Part shown: in pieces, positions 6,450 to 13,197 of the stretch
How the letters are laid out: each line of letters starts with the position of its first letter
How positions within the stretch are numbered: position 1 is the stretch's first letter
Source of the DNA: CAZDVQ01 sp964508975
GTDB taxonomy: Bacteria; Bacteroidota; Bacteroidia; Chitinophagales; Saprospiraceae
Assembly (NCBI GenBank): GCA_964508975.1
Contig: CAZDVQ010000082.1
Location: 1-16,400, forward strand
DNA: 16,400 nucleotides
Reading direction: 5' to 3'
The notes under the pieces: model-generated
What the model saw: the letters and a program-made list of their open reading frames with translations, nothing else
What the model was told of the DNA's origin: nothing
Databases searched by the model: none
Program-made: the position numbers and the translations under genes

Positions 6450-6580
6450 AACGGCAGCTTCGCTGCCGTTTCCAGCGTTAGCGATGCGAAGCGGTGGCGC
6501 AACGCGCCAGACCCGTAGGGGCCGAGCGATTAGCGAGCCGTGCAGCGTAGCGACGGCGCATTGCGCCGGAACGCCCAAAA
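6450..6580 (-). repeat. GC-rich multi-hairpin element, family 2, copy B
   Basis: Read on the minus strand it starts TTTTGGGCGTTCCGGCGCAA and follows the block order of copy A: the GGCGCAATGCGCC hairpin, GTCGCTACGC, GGCTCGCTAATCGCTCGG, then ACCGCTTCGCATCGCTAACG. It ends in the hairpin AACGGCAG-CTT-CGCTGCCGTT at 6450-6470. The position, between a heptamer array and the bestrophin promoter, is fully intergenic. Confidence 0.8.
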
Positions 6581-6647
6581 TGATAAAATGATGAAAAGAT
6601 TAAATGAGTAATCGACCAATTTGCGAAAAGCTTAATTTGGCTTAATC

Positions 6648-6678
6648 TTGTTTGACGCGCAATTAGTCCTTACCTTTG
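6648..6678 (+). promoter_or_regulatory. Bacteroidota-type promoter for the bestrophin-recD2 operon
   Basis: TACCTTTG at 6671-6678 matches the -7 consensus TAnnTTTG of Bacteroidota sigma-A promoters. A TTG at 6648-6650 (20 bp away) or 6652-6654 (16 bp away) can act as the -33 element. The start codon of the bestrophin gene lies 33 bp downstream, which is an ordinary leader length. Confidence 0.6.
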
Positions 6679-6711
6679 CTACACTTTGTTTTGTGCCCTT
6701 GAATTCACCAC

Positions 6712-7575
6712 ATGATTATTTATAACCCCAAGGATTGGATTAGCCTCATTTTCGCGTTTCACAAGAGCGATACGCTGCGCATTATGCTGCCCAGTATCAT
6801 CGCGGTGGCCGTGTTTACTGGGATTGTGGCTTACGTGGAAACCGACCTGCTGCACCTGAATTTTAAAAACACCACCATTGTACACCAGCTGGCAGGTTTT
6901 GTACTGTCGATGTTGCTGGTGTTCCGGACCAACTCGGCCTACGACCGCTGGTGGGAAGGCCGCAAAATATGGGGCGCATTTGTCAACGATTCGCGCAATA
7001 TGGCCCTGAAAATCAACGCTCTAGTTCAAGACCCTGCCCAACGCGATGTGCTGCGCATTTTAATCAAGAATTACATCGTGGCCACCAAGGATTCGCTGCG
7101 GGGCAAACCCCAAGCCGAAGCCCTGGAAAACTGCCACAAATACCCCAATACCAGCTACGACGACAAAAAACACCTGCCCAACCAGGTGATGAAAAACCTA
7201 TATGTAGAAATTCAGCAACTGGTTAAAAACCAAGTGATTAGCCAAGAACAAATGTTGTACCTGAACAACGAGCTACAAGGTTTTTCGAACAACATGGGCG
7301 CCTGCGAGCGCATCAAGAAAACACCTATCCCCTACTCGTACAACATCTTCCTGAAAAAAGTAATCTTTTTCTATATCCTGACCATGCCCTTCGGCTTCGT
7401 GATGGAGTTTGGCTATTGGGCCATGGGCATTGTACCGGCCTTGTTCTACGTGTTTGCGAGTATCGAAATTATTGCCGAGGAAATTGAAGACCCTTTTGGA
7501 TTAGACCCAAATGACTTACCTTTGGACAACATTACCGAAACCATACACCTAAACGTGGATGATATATTAGCCTAA
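6712..7575 (+). CDS. Bestrophin family ion channel
   Basis: The 287-aa product belongs to the bestrophin/RFP-TM family (Pfam Bestrophin, UPF0187), pentameric anion or cation channels of the inner membrane; bacterial members are about this length. Visible features are a first membrane helix near residues 24-41, a second near 56-71, the family motif FRTNSAYDRWWEGRKIWG at 71-88, and a hydrophobic pair at about 210-250. The acidic IIAEEIEDPFGLDPNDLPL segment matches the conserved region beyond the last helix that carries the calcium-clasp-like acidic residues in eukaryotic members. The start is ATG, 33 bp after a good promoter. Its TAA stop directly touches the ATG of the recD2-like gene, implying co-transcription. 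Ion selectivity cannot be read from the sequence. Confidence 0.93.
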   Translation: MIIYNPKDWISLIFAFHKSDTLRIMLPSIIAVAVFTGIVAYVETDLLHLNFKNTTIVHQLAGFVLSMLLVFRTNSAYDRWWEGRKIWGAFVNDSRNMALKINALVQDPAQRDVLRILIKNYIVATKDSLRGKPQAEALENCHKYPNTSYDDKKHLPNQVMKNLYVEIQQLVKNQVISQEQMLYLNNELQGFSNNMGACERIKKTPIPYSYNIFLKKVIFFYILTMPFGFVMEFGYWAMGIVPALFYVFASIEIIAEEIEDPFGLDPNDLPLDNITETIHLNVDDILA

Positions 7576-9807
7576 ATGTCGGACCAAAACCTAGAAATTT
7601 TAAAGGGTAGCGTTGAACGTATCACTTTCCAGAGCGAGGATACGGGCTTCACGGTGGCCAAGCTGAAGGTGCCCAAGAAGAAAGACCATGTGACCATCGT
7701 GGGGGCCATGCCCAGCGTGCAGGCCGGCGAGCAGATTACCTGCCAAGGGTTTTGGAAAAACAACATCAATTTCGGGCTACAATTCGAGGTAGTGCGCTAC
7801 CAAGTGGAGCAGCCCACCGACGTGGACGGTATTCAGAAATACCTCAGCTCGGGCCTGGTAAAAGGTATCGGCGATGTGTTTGCCGAGCGCATCGTACGAT
7901 ACTACGGCCTCAAAACCTTGGAAATTATAGAAAACGACCCCGACCGTTTATCCGAAGTGGACGGTATTGGTCCGGTGCGCCTAGAACGCATTAAAAAGAG
8001 CTGGGAAGAGCACAAGGCCGTGCGTGAGGTGATGCTGTTTTTGCAGCAATACCAGATTTCGCCCGCCTTCGCCCAAAAGATTTACAAAACATACAAGCAA
8101 GCCAGTATCGAGCGCATCTTGCGGAACCCCTACGACCTGGCCGCCGACATATTTGGCATCGGCTTTAAAACCGCCGACAAAATTGCCCGTCAACTAGGCA
8201 CACCCCTCGACGCAGAGATCCGCACCGACGCGGGGATTGAATATACCCTCTCGGAATTGAGCAACGAAGGCCATACTTGCTACCCTGTGGAGCAATTCAT
8301 AGAGGTGGCCGCCAAGCTGCTGGAATGTGAAGCCCCACAGGTGAACGCCCGGCTGGAACAACGCAACATGGAAGGCCGTATCGTGCTGGAAAATAAAGCC
8401 AACCCGAACGATCCCAGTGCCGCCCCTACCCTATTCATTTGGCTGAAGTCGTTGTACATGGCCGAGTTTGGCATTGCCAAGCAAATTCAACGCCTGCGCT
8501 CGCTGCCCAGCAACATCGCCATTGAGCAGGAGGACCAACAGTGCCTAGATGCCGAGGAAAAGCTAGGCATACAGCTAGAACAAACCCAACGCTCGGCGGT
8601 GGTGAAATCATTGACCGAGAAAATACACATCATTACAGGTGGGCCAGGTACCGGTAAAAGTACCATCACCAAGGTAATCCTAGAAATATTCAAGGCATAC
8701 ACCCAGAACATCCGACTGGCAGCCCCTACAGGCAGGGCAGCCAAGCGTTTGGCGAGCATCACAGGTTTAGAAGCCTTGACGGTGCATGCTTTGCTGGAAT
8801 TTGACTTCATGTCGGGCGGTTTTAAACGCGGTTCCGACAACCCGCTCGATGCCGATTTACTGGTGGTTGACGAAGCCAGTATGCTCGACACGGTGATGGC
8901 CAATAACTTGTTGAAAGCCATTCCGGATCATTGCTGCGTGTTGTTCGTGGGCGACGTGGACCAACTTCCTTCCGTTGGTGCCGGGAACGTGCTCGACGAT
9001 TTGATTGAATCGCAGCGCATACCCGTAACGCGCCTGACCGAGATTTTCAGGCAAGCCGCAGGCTCGGCCATCATCACCAACGCGCATAAGGTGAACCAGG
9101 GCATTATGCCCAATTTAAAACACGATCACGATAGCGATTTCTTCTTCATCGAACGCGAGATTCCCGATGATATTACCACGCTCATTTGCGACTTGGTAGC
9201 CAAGCGCTTGCCCGAGAAATATGGGTTTCACCCACTTACCGACATTCAGGTGCTCAGCCCGATGAAAATTGGCCTCGTGGGCACGCACAACCTCAACGAG
9301 AAGTTGCAGCAACGCATCAATCCTTCCAGCACGCCATTTACTAGGGCAGGCCGCGATTTCCACCTCCGCGACAAGGTGATGCAAACCCGCAACAACTACG
9401 ACAAAGAGGTGTTCAACGGCGATATCGGCTACATCCAATCCATCGACAAGGACGAGCAGGAAATGGTGGTTATTTTTGATGGGCGGGCCATCAGCTACGA
9501 CTTCTCGGAAACCGACGAGTTGATACACGCCTACGCTTCATCGGTACACAAATACCAAGGCAGCGAATGCCCTTGCATCGTGATGCCCATACACACCCAA
9601 CACTATAGATTGCTGAACCGCAACCTTTTATACACGGGCATTACCCGGGGTAAAAAGCTGGTGGTACTGGTAGGCACAAAAAAAGCCTTGTACCTGGCCG
9701 TCAACAACAAACGCGACAGCTTAAGGCATACAGGATTAAAGGAAGCCTTGCAAAAGTTACCACCCAGCAAGTCGATGAACAAGGTGGTAGTGATTAAGGA
9801 GTTGTAA
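7576..9807 (+). CDS. recD2: RecD2-like SF1B ATP-dependent DNA helicase
   Basis: The 743-aa protein has the RecD2 layout found in bacteria that use RecD outside a RecBCD complex. It has an N-terminal OB-like region (1-75), a helix-hairpin-helix region at about 90-200 (GLVKGIGDVFAERIV, VDGIGPVRLERI, FGIGFKTADKIA) and the SF1 helicase core. Core motifs are Walker A GGPGTGKST at 355-363 (Lys361), Walker B VVDEAS with Asp432-Glu433, motif III GDVDQLPSVGAG from 459, motif V ASSVHKYQGSE at about 654-664, and motif VI YTGITRGKK from 686 with Arg691. RecD2 is a 5'-3' helicase with roles in repair and replication-fork processing. It starts at ATG immediately after the bestrophin stop. The stop is followed at once by a heptamer array. 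Confidence 0.95.
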   Translation: MSDQNLEILKGSVERITFQSEDTGFTVAKLKVPKKKDHVTIVGAMPSVQAGEQITCQGFWKNNINFGLQFEVVRYQVEQPTDVDGIQKYLSSGLVKGIGDVFAERIVRYYGLKTLEIIENDPDRLSEVDGIGPVRLERIKKSWEEHKAVREVMLFLQQYQISPAFAQKIYKTYKQASIERILRNPYDLAADIFGIGFKTADKIARQLGTPLDAEIRTDAGIEYTLSELSNEGHTCYPVEQFIEVAAKLLECEAPQVNARLEQRNMEGRIVLENKANPNDPSAAPTLFIWLKSLYMAEFGIAKQIQRLRSLPSNIAIEQEDQQCLDAEEKLGIQLEQTQRSAVVKSLTEKIHIITGGPGTGKSTITKVILEIFKAYTQNIRLAAPTGRAAKRLASITGLEALTVHALLEFDFMSGGFKRGSDNPLDADLLVVDEASMLDTVMANNLLKAIPDHCCVLFVGDVDQLPSVGAGNVLDDLIESQRIPVTRLTEIFRQAAGSAIITNAHKVNQGIMPNLKHDHDSDFFFIEREIPDDITTLICDLVAKRLPEKYGFHPLTDIQVLSPMKIGLVGTHNLNEKLQQRINPSSTPFTRAGRDFHLRDKVMQTRNNYDKEVFNGDIGYIQSIDKDEQEMVVIFDGRAISYDFSETDELIHAYASSVHKYQGSECPCIVMPIHTQHYRLLNRNLLYTGITRGKKLVVLVGTKKALYLAVNNKRDSLRHTGLKEALQKLPPSKSMNKVVVIKEL

Positions 9808-9858
9808 GATTTGAGTTGTGAGATGTGAGCGGTGAGCTTGCTAGTTCATCGTTCATCA
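9808..9858. repeat. Two adjoining degenerate heptamer arrays
   Basis: Directly after the recD2 stop codon come GATTTGA, GTTGTGA, GATGTGA and GCGGTGA, a 7-bp period of a nnnnTGA type. A short spacer follows and then TTCATCG and TTCATCA, the unit seen at three other loci. Element copy C starts 23 bp later. Confidence 0.7.
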
Positions 9859-9881
9859 TTTCCTCCCTTACTCATTTAATC

Positions 9882-9984
9882 TTTTTGGGCGTTGCGGCCT
9901 ACGGCCGCCGCTGTCCTCCGGGCTCACTGTACGTTCGGTGCTGCGCACCAGCCGCGCTGCGGCTGCCCTTTGGCCAGCTAACGC
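9882..9984 (+). repeat. GC-rich multi-hairpin element, family 2, copy C
   Basis: It begins CTTTTTGGGCG and shows the family hairpins with new stem sequences: GGCC-TAC-GGCC, GGTGC-TGC-GCACC and AGCCGC-GCT-GCGGCT. Between them are the conserved CGGGCTCACTGTACGTTCGG and CCCTTTGGCCAGCTAACGC blocks. It runs straight into a 14-G tract. Confidence 0.8.
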
Positions 9985-9998
9985 GGGGGGGGGGGGGG
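9985..9998. repeat. Homopolymer tract of 14 G
   Basis: Fourteen consecutive G residues lie at the right edge of element copy C and 222 bp upstream of the next start codon. Such tracts vary in length by slippage and are also prone to sequencing error, so the exact count should be treated with caution. Confidence 0.8.
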
Positions 9999-10024
9999 CG
10001 GCATTAAATACTCTTCTCCGAAAT

Positions 10025-10058
10025 TGTGGATAAGTTATGGATAAATAGTTATGGGTAA
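10025..10058 (-). promoter_or_regulatory. Cluster of three DnaA-box-like sites
   Basis: On the minus strand 10025-10033 reads TTATCCACA, a perfect consensus DnaA box. Two weaker same-orientation matches follow: TTATCCATA (10036-10044, one mismatch) and TTACCCATA (10050-10058, two mismatches), all within 34 bp and beside A+T-rich DNA. No dnaA, gyrase or other origin-linked gene is in the window, so this may be a regulatory or titration site, or chance. Confidence 0.4.
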
Positions 10059-10083
10059 GAGTAAATAATAGCAGTATTTACCG

Positions 10084-10091
10084 TAATTTTG
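10084..10091 (+). promoter_or_regulatory. Candidate -7 promoter element
   Basis: TAATTTTG matches the Bacteroidota -7 consensus TAnnTTTG and lies 129 bp upstream of the ATG at 10221. No convincing -33 TTG is found at the expected distance, so confidence is limited. Confidence 0.35.
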
Positions 10092-10220
10092 TAAGGAAAA
10101 ATGGCTAAAGGCCATCTTTTGTGTTCCCGTTATCTTTCAAAAAAAGCGAATTAACAGAGCTTTTTTTGCTAAGCATTAGCAAATTGAATATCACTATCAA
10201 ATTAACAAAAACCTAAAATC

Positions 10221-10613
10221 ATGCACAAAATATTAGCCTTAGGATTTTTATTTTGCTTTTTATGCTCTTCTGCCAATGGACAGATTTTGAAATACAGAGC
10301 CACAAGTTTCATTTTTTTTTCAAATGGAGCATGGGGAGAGCAGAAAGAATGTGATGTACTTATCGTAATGGATTTAAATAGGAAAAGAATAACAATATAT
10401 AGTGATGTAATTCAAAAATTTGATGTAGTAGACTTGGAAGATAGTTATGCAGATAGCGACGGGGATACTAATTGGTTAATTAATTGTGTTGACCAAGATG
10501 GGGATTTATGTACTTTAGTTCACTGTATATGTGAATCACAGAACGGATTGCAACAACTAAGCATCAAGCATCGCAATACAGGATGGGGATATACTATGCG
10601 GCTTCTTGACTGA
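10221..10613 (+). CDS. Small secreted protein, function unknown
   Basis: The 130-aa product has a clear N-terminal signal peptide: Lys3, a hydrophobic core ILALGFLFCFLCSS, and a likely signal peptidase I cleavage near ANG/Q at residues 20-21. There is no Cys in lipobox position. The mature part looks like a small beta-rich domain with a repeated acidic pattern (DSYADSDGD, DQDGD) and several Cys. It resembles short exported Bacteroidota proteins of unknown function; I cannot name a family with certainty. The gene is markedly A+T-rich compared with recD2 and lies between copies C and D of the GC-rich element, suggesting acquired DNA. The start ATG fits the signal peptide. A run of nine T at 10312-10320 falls inside the coding region. 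Confidence 0.75.
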   Translation: MHKILALGFLFCFLCSSANGQILKYRATSFIFFSNGAWGEQKECDVLIVMDLNRKRITIYSDVIQKFDVVDLEDSYADSDGDTNWLINCVDQDGDLCTLVHCICESQNGLQQLSIKHRNTGWGYTMRLLD

Positions 10614-10702
10614 AAATTTACTTATAATTGCAACCTAAAACTCAAGAACACTGCTTGTACGGCCTTAATGTGGCACAAGTTCCACAAAATTGATACAGTT
10701 AG

Positions 10703-10760
10703 CTGTGCCGCCGCCTGCGCACCAGCTGCGATGCGGCGGCCCTTTGGCCAGCTAAAGCGG
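10703..10760 (+). repeat. GC-rich multi-hairpin element, family 2, partial copy D
   Basis: Only the right-hand part is present. GTGCC...GCGCACCAGCTGCG is followed by CGGCGGCCCTTTGGCCAGCT and AAAGCGG, which aligns with 9933-9984 of copy C. The GGGCG start and the CGGGCTCGCTGTACGCTCGG block are missing. Confidence 0.65.
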
Positions 10761-10815
10761 AATAGTATGCGGTGGGAGGGCAAAAATAAATTCCGAAAAT
10801 TTATTTTTTTATATT

Positions 10816-10823
10816 TATCTTTG
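10816..10823 (+). promoter_or_regulatory. Candidate -7 promoter element of the coiled-coil gene
   Basis: TATCTTTG is a full match to TAnnTTTG, lying 135 bp before the ATG at 10959 in very A+T-rich DNA. A clear -33 TTG is not seen, so the site is only probable. Confidence 0.4.
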
Positions 10824-10958
10824 CATAACAAGTAAAAGGCGATTAACTCACACATTTATTATAGGGATTAAGAGAAATTATAATAGTTGCTTTTTTTCTA
10901 CGAAGAGCAATCCACAATTGTCTTGAAATAAATTATTACACCAAATCAGATTATTGAA

Positions 10959-12347
10959 ATGTTTGAATCTAAAGAACTAATTCGTAAAGTGGAATTTTTA
11001 GAAGACGAAAGAAAAAATTTATGGGAAAGGCTTACCCGTTTGGAACGCGAAGCCAAAGAAAACGCAACAACTCATGAGAAAAATGCACAGCAATCTTCGA
11101 AAAAAGCAGCTGAATTCAAGAACAAAGCAGAGGAAAGGAGAGAACAAATCGAGGAAATATATACTCAAGCAAACGCCACTATTGTTGAACTAAAGGCTAT
11201 ACTAGGTGAAGTAAAGACTATAAATGAAACTGCTACTCAAGAAAAAGAAGTCTTAGAAAGTTCTATAGATACGGTCAACAAAAATGCTGAAATTCTTGAA
11301 AATAGAATCGTATTGATAGATACTTTCCTGAAAAAATACCCGTATTTAGAAAGCAACATTTCTAGTTTAGACTCAAATTTAGCAACATCTCAAGAAAATT
11401 TTTCAAAAATATCCGCAATATTTAAAAATATTACTGAAAAGAAAAACGAGATTGATGAATTATACTACGAAATAGCTGGTTATGTAGAAAAAGATGACGA
11501 AACAGGGGATGAAAAACAGGTTGATGGACTGAAAGGCATGTTAGAGATGCAGTTCCAGGAGTTATCTAAGAGTATTAAAGATTCTGAAACAACATTGAAT
11601 TCACATATATCAGAAAATACAAAAAAAGTTGATGATTCGATTACGAGCTGGGATAATAGATACTCAACTATTATCAATAAAATAGAGTCACTTTTGCCTA
11701 ATGCCTTAACTACAGGGTTGAGTTATGCATATTCTGATAAAAAGACAAAAGAAATAGAACACTATGAGTCTTTGAAAAAACAATTTAATATAGGCATTAC
11801 TGGGTTAATCTTAACTTCTTTGCTCACCCTTTCTATTAGTGTTTATTTTATTAAAACAGGTACTTCATTTAAAGACGTAATTAATATTCTTCCAAATATT
11901 TCCGCCGCTCTAATACCTCTTTATATTCCAATGCTGTGGTACACTTTTGCAGCGATTAAAAGAGTAAATCTATCCAAAAGACTAATCGAGGAGTATACTC
12001 ACAAAGAAGTAATAAGTAAAACTTTTGAAGGGCTTTCTGCACAAATTTCAAATTTAGAAGGGAACCCCGTTTCAAAAGAATTAAGGTTAAAACTTCTTTT
12101 TAATTTATTAGAAATGTCAACCGAAAATCCAGGAAAACTGATTTCTGAATATAAAAACAGCGACCATCCCGTTTTAGAAGTCTTAAAACATCAATCCAAG
12201 TTGGAACAAGCTTTAAAGATGGCAAAAGAAATTCCAGGAGTGAGTAGACTAAAAGAAATTGTGTTTGATACTAAAGTCAAAGAAATCCAAGAAAAGAAAT
12301 TAATTGTCGAAAAAATAGCAAAGGACCTAGAAGAATTAATCAGATAA
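10959..12347 (+). CDS. Two-TM membrane protein with long N-terminal coiled coil
   Basis: The 462-aa product is not assigned to a named family. Residues 1-240 are almost continuous charged helix with heptad-like spacing (an early LIRKVEFLEDERKNLWERL stretch), suggesting a long coiled coil. Two membrane helices follow, about 277-298 (GITGLILTSLLTLSISVYFI) and 312-333 (SAALIPLYIPMLWYTFAAI). Directly after is a conserved-looking motif, KRVNLSKRLIEEYTHKEVIS at 334-353 continuing KTFEGLSAQI, then a helical tail ending in a third coiled region (430-462). The topology puts both long helical domains on the same side, probably the cytoplasm. The A+T-rich gene stands between element copies D and E. A sensor or scaffold role in an accessory system is possible, but no enzymatic domain is visible. 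Confidence 0.85.
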   Translation: MFESKELIRKVEFLEDERKNLWERLTRLEREAKENATTHEKNAQQSSKKAAEFKNKAEERREQIEEIYTQANATIVELKAILGEVKTINETATQEKEVLESSIDTVNKNAEILENRIVLIDTFLKKYPYLESNISSLDSNLATSQENFSKISAIFKNITEKKNEIDELYYEIAGYVEKDDETGDEKQVDGLKGMLEMQFQELSKSIKDSETTLNSHISENTKKVDDSITSWDNRYSTIINKIESLLPNALTTGLSYAYSDKKTKEIEHYESLKKQFNIGITGLILTSLLTLSISVYFIKTGTSFKDVINILPNISAALIPLYIPMLWYTFAAIKRVNLSKRLIEEYTHKEVISKTFEGLSAQISNLEGNPVSKELRLKLLFNLLEMSTENPGKLISEYKNSDHPVLEVLKHQSKLEQALKMAKEIPGVSRLKEIVFDTKVKEIQEKKLIVEKIAKDLEELIR

Positions 12348-12485
12348 TTTTTTTTAACCCAAAGCAAATTGCTTCAATAGTATGAGTTAAACTAATTTAG
12401 GAAAATGATGATAGAACACTAAAGCCTGTATTATAAATGATAGCTGCAGGCCTACCCTTTTGAGTAAATTTAACGTCGTTAAAAT

Positions 12486-12695
12486 ATGAATACATTTGCC
12501 ATACAGCTTACACTTGATAGTAATATCTTGCAACTTCCTGATATTGAGAAATTTATCGGGAAAGAAGTAATCGTAACCATTGTAGAGTTACAAGAGGACC
12601 GCCAACCCAAGAAAAAAAATTGGCGATTCCTAGGGGCCGTTAATTTGACTAAAGAACTTGACAACTCAAACATTCGGGACCTAGCACATGACTAA
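12486..12695 (+). CDS. Antitoxin-like small protein
   Basis: The 69-aa protein has an N-terminal beta-type segment (FAIQLTLDSNILQLPDIEKF), then IGKEVIVTIVELQED, a basic linker and a C-terminal RFLGAVNLTKELDNSNIRDL. This layout, a short strand-rich DNA-binding-like head and a 'G-x-x-x-L-x-x-x-LDN-x-NIRD' tail, resembles small antitoxins paired with PIN-domain toxins; the assignment is from resemblance only. Its last codons overlap an ATG (12688-12690) in the +1 frame, as expected for a toxin gene beginning inside the antitoxin stop. That frame reads only M-T-K-V-V-I before a stop, so no intact toxin is present. The gene is A+T-rich and follows the coiled-coil gene by 138 bp. It may be an orphan antitoxin. 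Confidence 0.6.
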   Translation: MNTFAIQLTLDSNILQLPDIEKFIGKEVIVTIVELQEDRQPKKKNWRFLGAVNLTKELDNSNIRDLAHD

Positions 12696-12812
12696 AGTAG
12701 TAATATAAAACATATAGCATCTTTTAATGTGATTAATTTTCAAAACATCAGCGAGGTGAATATCTTATCCTGAAAATATTAATCACGAGCGACCGTAAAA
12801 AATTACTTTGTG

Positions 12813-12953
12813 AGCGCACGACTGGCGCAGCTGTGCCGCCTCTCCCGCGCCAGGCATGCGAAGCGTGGCCCAGTAGCGGCCAGCCCGAAGGGCCGACCGT
12901 CCAGGGAGCGCGTAGCACGCCGACGGTGCGCCAGCGCCGGGGCGCCCAAAAAA
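12813..12953 (-). repeat. GC-rich multi-hairpin element, family 2, copy E
   Basis: On the minus strand it begins TTTTTTTGGGCGCCCCGGCG and runs through GTCGGCGTGCTACGCGCTCC and GGTCGGCCCTTCGGGCTGGC to ACGCTTCGCATGCCTGGCGC. It is closest to copy F at both ends (GGGCGCCCCGGCGC and GCATGCCTGGCGC). The middle has changed hairpins. Confidence 0.75.
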
Positions 12954-13051
12954 ATATACTAATCATCGGCATATCCGCCAACCGGCCTGCCCAAACGGGC
13001 AGGGGCGCTGTTTTACCCACCTATCGGCATCCCTGCCAACAAGGACAAAGT

Positions 13052-13099
13052 CCTAAAACCTAATCCCTAAAACCTAACCCCTACCCCTAATACCTAATT
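13052..13099. repeat. Degenerate heptamer array, CCTAAnn type
   Basis: The units CCTAAAA, CCTAATC, CCTAAAA, CCTAACC and CCTACCC, then (after a 1-bp phase slip) CCTAATA and CCTAATT, give seven 7-bp repeats. The array lies just upstream of the VWA gene. It superficially resembles telomere repeats, but the unit is degenerate and the position is internal. Confidence 0.8.
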
Positions 13100-13197
13100 T
13101 CTCGCACTTGATTGAACTTAAAGCGCCGTATCTTGTCATATTGGTATCGGCCTTTGCAAAAGGGTACAAGCATTATATCAAAAACGCCTTCAAACCC

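Larger units (their letters stand above)
10614..10958. other. Intergenic region with partial GC-rich element
   Basis: The region is 345 bp with no credible gene. It holds element fragment D at 10703-10760 and then an A+T-rich leader with a candidate promoter at 10816. The open frame on the minus strand (10622-10855) runs through the element and has no family features. Confidence 0.5.
12696..13197. other. Intergenic region with element copy E and heptamers
   Basis: The region is 502 bp with no credible gene. It contains possible toxin-gene debris (to about 12770), the inverted GC-rich element copy E (12813-12953), a hairpin CCTGCCC-AAAC-GGGCAGG at 12986-13003, and a CCTAAnn heptamer array. 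The frame from a TTG at 13108 into the VWA gene is discussed with that gene. Confidence 0.5.

Noticed and set aside
6141..6450. Short ORFs on both strands (6141-6419 minus, 6220-6450 plus)
   Set aside because: They run through the inverted repeat and heptamer array; the translations reflect the palindrome and match no family.
10025..10058. Chromosomal oriC
   Set aside because: There are only three boxes, one perfect, and no origin-associated gene in the window; kept as a weak regulatory-site finding.
10622..10855. 77-aa minus-strand ORF
   Set aside because: It crosses the partial element D and the promoter region of the next gene, and shows no coding character.
13052..13099. Telomere-like CCTAAC repeats
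   Set aside because: The unit is a degenerate 7-mer at an internal position and belongs with the other heptamer arrays.
13108..13197. TTG start at 13108 giving a 402-aa VWA protein
   Set aside because: The extension starts 9 bp from a heptamer array and uses a rare start; the ATG at 13198 fits better. Homologue alignment could reverse this.
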